From an uncultured Eubacterium sp. (GTDB lineage: Bacteria > Bacillota > Clostridia > Peptostreptococcales > Anaerovoracaceae): a stretch of 12,252 nt of DNA. Positions 5,926 through 12,252 of the stretch are shown one piece after another (positions within the stretch are counted from its first letter, which is position 1; each line of letters begins with the position of its first letter). The position numbers and the translations under genes are program-made. The stretch covers positions 1 to 12,252 of the forward strand of contig URXI01000104.1 of NCBI GenBank assembly GCA_900551775.1. The letters are read 5' to 3'. Below the pieces are notes generated by a model. The model saw only the letters and a program-made list of their open reading frames with translations, was not told the DNA's origin and ran no database searches.

Positions 5926-8496
5926 ATGTCTAACTATAAAGAAACCTTGTTTTCAAATGGTTTTTTATTTGAAATTATAGAGCACCTCAATGCCAATGTT
6001 TATATTACGGATATTGGGTCTGACCGCATCGTGTATATGAATGACACGATGAAGAAAGATTTTGATATAAATCAGCCAGAGGGAAAACTCTGCTGGCAGG
6101 TACTGCAGGAGAATATGTCGGAGCGGTGTGAATTTTGCAGGATTAGCGAACTGTTAAAAAATCACAACAGAAGTTGTCTTTGGGTGGAAGAGAATACGAA
6201 GACTGGCAAGGTCTATCAAAATTATGACCGCTTGATCGAAAGCGGGGACAAGACTTACTTTGTACAGTGTTCCTCAGACGTGACGGAGTTTACCAAAGTA
6301 TCGAAAACCGCCCGCACTGATGAACTGACAAGCATGTTGAACAGACGTGCCGGCAAAGAGAAACTTACAGAACTGATAGAAGAGGCAAAAGCCAATGCAA
6401 AGATTGTTACCGTCGTTCTGTGTGACGTCAATCAACTGAAAAAGATCAACGATATGTATGGACATCTGGAGGGAGACCGCCTTTTGCGGTATTTCTCTTC
6501 CATTGTGCGTCAAAATATCAGCAAGCGGGATCTGGTATTCCGCCTCAGTGGGGACGAATTCGTCCTCGCCTTTTATGGCAGAGATGCGAAAGAAGCTGAG
6601 AAAAAAATACAGTGGATCATGAAACAGCTAAGGGAAGAAAAACATAATTTCTCTGTGTATTATGAAGTCTCTTTCAGCTACGGGCTCATGGAAATCTACC
6701 CGGAGGATCAATACATTCTTTCCGATATCATTTCTCGGGCGGATGAGAACATGTATATTCAGAAGAGAGATTATCATATCCGGCAGTCAAAAGCTGCTCT
6801 GCAGCAAGCCGCAGAGAAGAAATCCATTGAGGATTTTGAATATGACAAAGACCACCTTTATGATGCATTGTCTGCCAGCGTAGATGACTATGTCTTTGTG
6901 GGGAATATGAAGACAGGCACCTTTCGTTATCCGCCGGCTATGGTCAGCGAATTTGGACTGCCTGGCGAAATCGTAGAAAATGCGGCTGCTGTCTGGGGAG
7001 AATTGATTCATCCCCATGATGAAAGAGGGTTTCTGGAGAGTAATCAGGAGATTGCCGACGGAAGATCTGACCATCACGACATCGAATACCGGGCCAAAAA
7101 TAAGAAAGGCGAGTGGATCTGGCTCAGGTGCAGAGGCAGGATGATCGCAAACCAAGAAGGGGAGCCCTATCTGTTTGCAGGCATGATTACCAATCAGGGC
7201 AAAAAAGATAAGACGGATCACATGACGGGCCTTTACAATAAATATGAATTTGAAGGAGCCATCAAAGAGTTTCTTGTCAATGAAACTGCGGACAAAATGG
7301 GCATCATGATACTGAATCTGGACTCTTTCAAGAACATCAACGACCTCTACGACCAGTCCTTTGGTGATGAAATACTACGCATCACCGCGCAGAAGATCCA
7401 GTCAATGCTGCCTGTAGAAGCCAGGCTTTATCGTCTGGACGGAGATCAATTCGGCATCTTTATGCCCGGCAGCGACGAAAATGAAGGTCTGGCTGTCTTT
7501 GGCAGGATACAGAGAATGTTTTATAAACAGCAGGAGCATAACGGAAGGAAATATTACTGCACTTTGTCGGCTGGATATGTTTCTTACCCAAAGGATGGGG
7601 ACAATTATCTGGACTTGCTCAAGTACGCTTACTATTCGCTGGAATATTCGAAGCTGATGGGTAAAAACCGGATTACCCTGTTCTCTGATGATATCTTGCA
7701 CAAAAAAGCCCGCACACTGGAGATGAATCAGCTTCTCAGGGACAGTATCGACAGAGGCTTTATCGGATTTGCGGTACACTACCAGCCACAGATTGATTCG
7801 AGAACGGGAACGGTCTACGGGGCAGAAGCTCTGGCCAGATGGCACTGTACAGAGTACGGCGACGTATCGCCAGTAGAATTCATACCGCTGCTGGAGCAGA
7901 ACGGTTTGATCGTACAACTGGGAAAGTGGATTTTTGAACAGGCAGCTCGACAGTGCAAAAAGTGGAGCAAGATAAAAAAAGAGTTTCATATGAGTATCAA
8001 TCTGTCCTATCGGCAGCTTTTGGATGGAACGATTTTGGACTTCATGCAGTCAACTCTGCATGAGATCGGCCTAGATCCGGCAAAGGTTACCATGGAACTG
8101 ACGGAGACGTATCTGATTGAGGAAAACAGTGCGCTGCGGAAAATTGTCGATGGAATGCAGAATATGGGTATACAGATTGCTATGGATGATTTTGGCAAAG
8201 GTTACTCTTCCCTGTTTTCTCTAAAGAGCCTGCCGGTGGACATCGTAAAAATTGACCGAGGCTTTGTGAAAAATATAAATACAGATTTGTTTAACGCGAC
8301 CTTTGTGAGAACGATTACTGAATTATGTCATGAGGTAGGTAAAAAAGTCTGCCTTGAAGGAGTCGAGACGGAAATCGAATATAACGCCATCAAGGATAAA
8401 GGCATCGAACTGATACAAGGGTTTTTCTTTGGACGGCCAGTGCCAGCGGATGTATTCGAAAAGCTGTTCTTTCAAGAACGAATTGAACTGCGATAA
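5926..8496 (+). CDS. PAS-GGDEF-PAS-GGDEF-EAL cyclic-di-GMP signalling protein
   Basis: An 856-residue soluble protein with no membrane segment. The order is PAS (about 10-125), GGDEF (about 130-285), PAS_3-type (about 300-425), second GGDEF (about 430-580) and EAL (about 600-850). The first GGDEF motif is SGDEF (S208-F212) with metal Asp D167, so it may make c-di-GMP, but SKRD replaces the RxxD inhibitory site. The second is DGDQF (D505-F509) and is probably inactive. The EAL domain keeps its expected residues: E634 (EALAR), N692, E724 (ELTET), D754/D755 (DDFG), K775 (KID), E811 (EGVET) and Q831. It is therefore probably an active c-di-GMP phosphodiesterase. The first PAS has C56, C68 and C71 (CW-x10-CEFC), possibly metal or redox sensing. 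The ATG has AAGGAG eight bases upstream. It is followed after 42 bases by a hybrid kinase. Confidence 0.95.
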   Translation: MSNYKETLFSNGFLFEIIEHLNANVYITDIGSDRIVYMNDTMKKDFDINQPEGKLCWQVLQENMSERCEFCRISELLKNHNRSCLWVEENTKTGKVYQNYDRLIESGDKTYFVQCSSDVTEFTKVSKTARTDELTSMLNRRAGKEKLTELIEEAKANAKIVTVVLCDVNQLKKINDMYGHLEGDRLLRYFSSIVRQNISKRDLVFRLSGDEFVLAFYGRDAKEAEKKIQWIMKQLREEKHNFSVYYEVSFSYGLMEIYPEDQYILSDIISRADENMYIQKRDYHIRQSKAALQQAAEKKSIEDFEYDKDHLYDALSASVDDYVFVGNMKTGTFRYPPAMVSEFGLPGEIVENAAAVWGELIHPHDERGFLESNQEIADGRSDHHDIEYRAKNKKGEWIWLRCRGRMIANQEGEPYLFAGMITNQGKKDKTDHMTGLYNKYEFEGAIKEFLVNETADKMGIMILNLDSFKNINDLYDQSFGDEILRITAQKIQSMLPVEARLYRLDGDQFGIFMPGSDENEGLAVFGRIQRMFYKQQEHNGRKYYCTLSAGYVSYPKDGDNYLDLLKYAYYSLEYSKLMGKNRITLFSDDILHKKARTLEMNQLLRDSIDRGFIGFAVHYQPQIDSRTGTVYGAEALARWHCTEYGDVSPVEFIPLLEQNGLIVQLGKWIFEQAARQCKKWSKIKKEFHMSINLSYRQLLDGTILDFMQSTLHEIGLDPAKVTMELTETYLIEENSALRKIVDGMQNMGIQIAMDDFGKGYSSLFSLKSLPVDIVKIDRGFVKNINTDLFNATFVRTITELCHEVGKKVCLEGVETEIEYNAIKDKGIELIQGFFFGRPVPADVFEKLFFQERIELR

Positions 8497-8497
8497 A

Positions 8498-8518
8498 AAA
8501 TTGTCAGCACGACAATTT
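8498..8518 (+). other. Intergenic hairpin between the c-di-GMP enzyme and kinase genes
   Basis: A perfect 8-bp stem, AAATTGTC (8498-8505) and GACAATTT (8511-8518), with loop AGCAC. No T-run follows, so it is not a normal terminator. It begins two bases after the upstream stop codon and ends seven bases before the kinase Shine-Dalgarno (AGGGAG at 8525-8530). It could be a protein-binding site, an RNA processing or stability element, or a weak attenuator. Confidence 0.45.
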
Positions 8519-8538
8519 ACAAAAAGGGAGATTCTTTT

Positions 8539-11352
8539 ATGAAAAAATTACTGACACAACATTTGAGACACCATATGATAATATTTTTGGTCGTGTTCCT
8601 GATCCTTACGACATGTTCTCCTGTTTTGGCAGAAAACAGTGAGGCCGGTAAGTCAAAAGCTGGCAGCGAGTCCCGCCTCCTCAAGGTGGCTTTTCCAGAA
8701 ATACAGGGTCTGTCGGAGATCGATGAAGACGGTACGCATCACGGCCTAGTAGTAGATTACCTCAACGAAATAGCGAAATATACGGGTTGGGAATACGAGT
8801 ATGTGGAAATTGATGATGCCTCGCAGATGCTCAGAGATTTTGGAAAGGGCAAATACGATCTCATGGGCGGTCAATACTATATGGACGGTCTGGAGGAGTT
8901 TTACAGTTACCCGGATTATAATACGGGCTACAGTCGTTCCACTTTATTGGCACGAAAAGGTGACCGCAGTATCCGCAGCAATGATTTGGAGAGTATCAAT
9001 GGAAAGACCATCGGTGTTTACGAAAAAGCGAATGAAAACATCCGTCGTCTAAAAGAATATCTGAGTGTAAACGCAATCCACTGTAACATAAAAGAATATA
9101 GTTATGAGCAGCTGAAAGACGATGGCACTCTTTCGCCATATCTGAAAAACGGCGAAGTGGATTTGATCCTTGGAAACGCCCAGGATCGAGACGATGATTT
9201 GCGCGTGATAGTCTCTTATGATGCGCAGCCGTTATATATTGTAACTACGCCGGACAACAAAGAAGTGCTGGACGGTTTGAACATGGCCATGGAACGGATT
9301 TCAGATGCGAATCCCAATTTTGGCAGGGAACGATATGAGGCGAATTTTCCTGACACTGATGTGGACATCCTTCTGACAGAGCAGGAAAAACAGTATGTGA
9401 AAGAAAGAGGAACTGTCACGGTGGCGGTTCCCAGTTCCTGGCACCCTCTGTTCTGTGAGGATGCAGATAATCTGCACGACGGGTTAGTGCCGGATATATT
9501 GAAAGAAATCAGTGAATTTTCCGGTATGAAATTTGAATACGTGTACGCAGACAGTTATGGTGATGCAATCAAAAAAGTACAGCAGGATAAAGCGGACATG
9601 CTGGGATTCTATTTAGGGTCAGAGGATCACGCAATGCAGATGAAACTGGTGCTGACGGCTCCCTATGGTGTGATGAATACGTTGCTGGTGCGAAATAAAT
9701 CGACCAACTACCCTGATGAGAATTTGATTGGAGCGGTAATTGAGGGGCAGATTCTTCCTCCTGGGATTGAAGCGTCAGAAGTGGCGACATATGGGAATGT
9801 GGCAAAAGCGCTTTCTGCTGTTAACAAGGGGGAAGCGGATTTTATCTACGGTCTTTCTTCACGGCTGGAGCAGGAGATTCAGCAGCATCATTTTACCAAT
9901 TTGGTTCCAGTCACACTTTCCAATGAGAGCCTTAACGCTTGTTTTGCTTTCGCCAGGCCTGTAGATTCTGACTTGCTGACGATTATCAACAAAGCGATCA
10001 ATAACCTGTCTGAAGAAGAAAAACGAGCACTTTTAAACCAGAACCTGATCTCTCTCGGCACGAGGCAGATGTCATTGGAAGAACTGATCTATGCAGATCC
10101 GGTGGCGTTTGTGGTTGTTTTGGCGGTAGTTCTGATCATCATAGCAGGTGCGATTTTGCTCATCACCCGCTCCCGCATGAGAGCTGCCGTCGCTCAGAGT
10201 AATTTAGAGAAAGCAGAAGCGGAAAGCAATGCGAAGGGAGAGTTCTTGTCCCGCATGAGCCATGAAATCCGCACGCCGATGAATGCCATTGTGGGATTGG
10301 CTGACCTGACGAGTATGATGGGGGATGTTCCTGATAATATACGCGAGAATCTTTCCAAAATCCGCTCCTCTTCACAATATCTGCTGGGACTGATTAACGA
10401 TATTTTGGATATGAGCCGCATCGACAAAGGAATGCTTTCTATTGCTGAGGAACCTTTCTCTATGAATCAGATGATAGATGACCTGCAGAGTATGATGGAT
10501 GCAGAAGCCCGGAGACGGGGTGTGGCTTTCACTGTTAAAAAATCTATCGACGACAGCACTCTGATGGGCGATGACATACGTCTGCGCCAGGTGCTCACCA
10601 ACCTGCTTTCTAATGCGCTGAAGTTCACGCCGGAAGGCGGAAACGTGTCACTGCACGTTGAGGAAAAGGATCGGACGGAAGACGGCGCAACTTATCATTT
10701 TCAGGTGATTGACAATGGGGTGGGCATTGCGCCGGCAGACCAGGAGCGTGTATTCAGTTCCTTTGAACAACTGGGCTCCAACTCTTCTCAGAGTCAGGGG
10801 ACAGGTCTGGGCCTTGCCATCAGCCGCAATATCGTAAATCTGATGGGCGGCGAACTCAAGCTGAAGAGTGAAGTCGGAAAGGGCAGCGAGTTTTATTTTA
10901 CGATTACTGTTCCTTTCGGGAAAGCCAAGGAGGAAGGCCTGCCTGCTGCAAATGACAGAAGTCTGGCAGGGATTCGCATATTGCTGGTGGAGGACAATAA
11001 CCTGAATGCCGAGATTGCTATGCGGCTTCTGGAAATTAAAGGTGCCGTTGTAACCCGCTGCGAAAATGGAGAGCAGGCTCTCGATATTTTCCAACGGAGT
11101 GCCGCGAATACATACCACGTGATTTTGATGGATGTGCAAATGCCCGTCATGAATGGCCTCGATGCCACTCGAGCCATCCGCGCCCTGCCGCGACCAGATG
11201 CAGTGGAAATTCCGATTATTGCCATGACAGCTAATTCTTTTCAAGAGGACGTGGACGCGGCCATGGAAGCCGGCATGAGCGGATTTATCGCTAAACCCCT
11301 CGATGTGAACTATCTCTATCGAACGTTGATGGAATCTTTAAAACAAAAATAA
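8539..11352 (+). CDS. Hybrid sensor histidine kinase with tandem SBP_bac_3 sensor domains
   Basis: A 937-residue EvgS/BvgS-like kinase. A hydrophobic signal or anchor segment (about 11-31) leads to two extracellular solute-binding family 3 domains, about 47-272 and 290-512. A membrane helix (about 520-545) and a short coiled coil follow. The HisKA domain has phospho-acceptor H575 in SHEIRTPMN. The ATPase has N688/N692 in NLLSNALKF, DNGVGI (D725) and GTGLGLAIS (G754-). The receiver has E818/D819, phospho-acceptor D865 in ILMDVQMP, and K919. All catalytic residues are present. It probably binds an amino acid or similar small ligand outside the cell. No HPt domain, PAS domain or separate response regulator is seen in the window. 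The start has AGGGAG eight bases upstream. It shares an operon with the preceding PAS/GGDEF/EAL gene. Confidence 0.95.
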   Translation: MKKLLTQHLRHHMIIFLVVFLILTTCSPVLAENSEAGKSKAGSESRLLKVAFPEIQGLSEIDEDGTHHGLVVDYLNEIAKYTGWEYEYVEIDDASQMLRDFGKGKYDLMGGQYYMDGLEEFYSYPDYNTGYSRSTLLARKGDRSIRSNDLESINGKTIGVYEKANENIRRLKEYLSVNAIHCNIKEYSYEQLKDDGTLSPYLKNGEVDLILGNAQDRDDDLRVIVSYDAQPLYIVTTPDNKEVLDGLNMAMERISDANPNFGRERYEANFPDTDVDILLTEQEKQYVKERGTVTVAVPSSWHPLFCEDADNLHDGLVPDILKEISEFSGMKFEYVYADSYGDAIKKVQQDKADMLGFYLGSEDHAMQMKLVLTAPYGVMNTLLVRNKSTNYPDENLIGAVIEGQILPPGIEASEVATYGNVAKALSAVNKGEADFIYGLSSRLEQEIQQHHFTNLVPVTLSNESLNACFAFARPVDSDLLTIINKAINNLSEEEKRALLNQNLISLGTRQMSLEELIYADPVAFVVVLAVVLIIIAGAILLITRSRMRAAVAQSNLEKAEAESNAKGEFLSRMSHEIRTPMNAIVGLADLTSMMGDVPDNIRENLSKIRSSSQYLLGLINDILDMSRIDKGMLSIAEEPFSMNQMIDDLQSMMDAEARRRGVAFTVKKSIDDSTLMGDDIRLRQVLTNLLSNALKFTPEGGNVSLHVEEKDRTEDGATYHFQVIDNGVGIAPADQERVFSSFEQLGSNSSQSQGTGLGLAISRNIVNLMGGELKLKSEVGKGSEFYFTITVPFGKAKEEGLPAANDRSLAGIRILLVEDNNLNAEIAMRLLEIKGAVVTRCENGEQALDIFQRSAANTYHVILMDVQMPVMNGLDATRAIRALPRPDAVEIPIIAMTANSFQEDVDAAMEAGMSGFIAKPLDVNYLYRTLMESLKQK

Positions 11353-11354
11353 TG

Positions 11355-11406
11355 AGACGATGCAGCGAGAACCTGAGATGCCGGGAATCTTAGCTTGCAA
11401 TCGTCT
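11355..11406 (+). other. Structured 3' untranslated segment after the kinase gene
   Basis: Starting three bases after the kinase stop, AGACGAT (11355-11361) pairs with ATCGTCT (11400-11406), and GCA (11362-11364) with TGC (11396-11398). Inside, CTGAGAT (11373-11379) pairs with ATCTTAG (11387-11393) through one G-U. The 12-mer CTGAGATGCCGG occurs at 11373-11384 and again at 11408-11419, where it runs into the terminator stem. This may simply be 3' mRNA structure, or a small 3'-derived RNA. No known RNA family was recognised. Confidence 0.4.
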
Positions 11407-11415
11407 TCTGAGATG

Positions 11416-11440
11416 CCGGAGCCTGCAGGCTCCGGTTTTT
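11416..11440 (+). terminator. Intrinsic terminator of the c-di-GMP / hybrid kinase operon
   Basis: CCGGAGCC (11416-11423) and GGCTCCGG (11428-11435) form a perfect 8-bp GC-rich stem with loop TGCA, followed by five T residues (11436-11440). It lies 63 bases after the kinase stop codon. Confidence 0.9.
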
Positions 11441-11485
11441 GCGTGCTGTACACCTTCCGTACAAGGCCGCAGCGCCCGGCTGCTC

Positions 11486-11724
11486 GCAGACTGTAATAAA
11501 GGTTCAGGGCGCCCGTCGCCGCAGCTAGTTATGCCGCAGAGGCTCACCGCAGTAAGCTGCTGCAGACTGTCGCAGCCGCCCAGTTATGCAGAAACCTGCC
11601 GTAGCAATCCGGTTACGCAGAACCCCGCCACTGCAATTCGGTTATGCAGAAACTCATCGCAGCCGCCCACTGCCACAACCCGGTTACGCAGAAACCGCCG
11701 TTTTGAGGGAATCCATTGTGCAGA
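11486..11724. repeat. Degenerate short-repeat field with GCAGA cores
   Basis: GCAGA occurs at 11486, 11536, 11562, 11588, 11617, 11646, 11688 and 11720. From 11584 the core grows to TTAYGCAGAA (11584, 11613, 11642, 11684), with steps of 29, 29 and 42 bases, often inside GGTTAYGCAGAAACC. The copy at 11681-11697 has CGGTT and AACCG arms. GCAGACTGT occurs twice (11486, 11562). The stretch 11441-11800 holds no convincing gene. Open frames over it show the same peptide pieces in different frames, as expected of a non-coding repeat with a period that is not a multiple of three. Confidence 0.6.
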
Positions 11725-11804
11725 AAGGGAAACAAAAGGGTGAGATGCGTAGCTGGAGTGAAACGCAAACATTGATTACATCTTTTAGCGGAAATTTGTG
11801 TTAT

Positions 11805-11851
11805 AACCCTTCCTTCCCATCTTCCGACGTTGTCGAAAGGTAGGAAGGGTT
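11805..11851. repeat. Long imperfect hairpin upstream of the DEAD-box gene
   Basis: AACCCTTCCT (11805-11814) and AGGAAGGGTT (11842-11851) form a perfect 10-bp outer stem. Inside, CTTCCGAC (11821-11828) and GTCGAAAG (11832-11839) pair with one mismatch around GTT. No T-run follows on the + strand. It lies upstream of the helicase promoter, so it would not be in that mRNA. It may be a small mobile-element remnant, a protein-binding site or a weak terminator. Confidence 0.5.
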
Positions 11852-11888
11852 GAATCATAAATAATAATTGTATCTTTATAGGTGTATT

Positions 11889-11899
11889 TATGGTATAAT
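11889..11899 (+). promoter_or_regulatory. Extended -10 promoter of the DEAD-box helicase gene
   Basis: TATGGTATAAT (11889-11899) is a perfect TATAAT with the TRTGN extension. A TTGTAT (11868-11873) lies upstream with a 20-base spacer, too long for a good -35, which fits an extended -10 promoter. The start would be near 11906, giving a leader of under 30 bases. Confidence 0.7.
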
Positions 11900-11932
11900 T
11901 ATATGTTACAGTTAACAGAAAGTGAGAATTAA

Positions 11933-12252
11933 ATGAATTATAGTGAATCAAAAATTAGTAAGATGATACTTAACGGCCTTGAGGAAATGGGTTTTGTGAA
12001 GATGACGCCGATTCAGGAGATGGCGATTCCCGAGCTCATGGAGGGCAGAGATATCATAGGTCAGGCACAGACCGGTACCGGTAAAACAGCAGCTTTTGGC
12101 ATACCTATGATTGAAGGCATAGATCCCAAGGATAACGGCGTGCAGGGACTGATCCTATGTCCTACCAGAGAACTTGCCATTCAGGCTTCAGAAGAACTGA
12201 AGAAGATGGCAAAGCACGTGTCAGGGGTCAAAGTCGCAAGTTCCTTCTTGGC
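11933..12252 (+). CDS. DEAD-box ATP-dependent RNA helicase (5' part)
   Basis: The first 106 codons, open to the window end. The Q motif region is GFVKMTPIQEMAIP, motif I is AQTGTGKTAAF and motif Ia is PTRELAIQ. These mark the first RecA-like domain of a DEAD-box helicase, which unwinds or remodels RNA in the cytoplasm (ribosome assembly, mRNA decay, cold growth). The later DEAD, SAT and C-terminal domain motifs lie outside the window, so the subfamily (CshA/DeaD-like) is only a guess. The ATG at 11933 follows a weak Shine-Dalgarno, AAGTGAG, at six bases, and a good extended -10 promoter. Confidence 0.93.
   Translation, partial: MNYSESKISKMILNGLEEMGFVKMTPIQEMAIPELMEGRDIIGQAQTGTGKTAAFGIPMIEGIDPKDNGVQGLILCPTRELAIQASEELKKMAKHVSGVKVASSFL

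Noticed and set aside
8572..8640. Lipoprotein signal at the kinase N-terminus (LTTC)
   Set aside because: The residue before the cysteine is T rather than G, A or S, and an uncleaved or ordinary signal segment fits a two-helix sensor kinase better.
11581..11697. Possible CRISPR array
   Set aside because: The shared core is only about 10 bases, the units diverge, the step is 29, 29 then 42 bases, and no cas gene is near.
11360..11743. Open frame on the + strand, and overlapping frames at 11586-11843 (+), 11584-11772 (-) and 11613-11951 (-)
   Set aside because: They run through a terminator and the repeat field, have no ribosome binding site, and repeat the same peptide pieces in different frames, as a non-coding repeat would.

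Overview
The window looks like a stretch of chromosome from a low-to-mid GC Gram-positive anaerobe, most likely a member of the Clostridia. Evidence for this is the D-alanylation (dlt) operon, strong GGAGG-type ribosome binding sites, sigma-A-like promoters, a TetR-controlled two-gene ABC exporter, and a PAS/GGDEF/EAL protein next to a hybrid kinase with fused solute-binding domains. The genus cannot be fixed from the sequence alone. All genes found lie on the + strand.

Region 1 (1-2828) is the dlt operon: the tail of dltA, then dltB, dltC and dltD, packed with overlaps or tiny gaps. A previously unlisted 53-codon reading frame overlaps the end of dltD. It has one membrane helix and ends in FTYSEF, the C-terminal signature of DltX. 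Together these proteins activate D-alanine (DltA), carry it (DltC), move it across the membrane (DltB), probably pass it through a tyrosine on DltX, and load it onto teichoic acid (DltD).

Region 2 (2829-5830) holds a PaaI-like hotdog thioesterase with its own promoter, then a translationally coupled TetR regulator / ABC ATPase / ABC permease operon. A 17-bp-arm inverted repeat overlaps the promoter of the tetR gene and is a good candidate autoregulatory operator. The operon ends in a clear intrinsic terminator.

Region 3 (5854-11440) is a two-gene signalling unit with a well-formed promoter (TTGTTA-17-TACAAT). It contains a soluble PAS-GGDEF-PAS-GGDEF-EAL protein and a membrane hybrid histidine kinase with two tandem extracellular SBP_bac_3 sensor domains and a C-terminal receiver. 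The kinase has no separate response regulator or HPt protein in the window, so it may signal to the cyclic-di-GMP enzyme or to an unlinked partner. A structured 3' segment and a strong terminator close the unit.

Region 4 (11441-11932) is a gene-free stretch. It has a degenerate repeat field built on TTAYGCAGAA / GCAGA cores, a 47-nt long hairpin, and an extended -10 promoter. Region 5 (11933-end) is the start of a DEAD-box RNA helicase that runs off the window.
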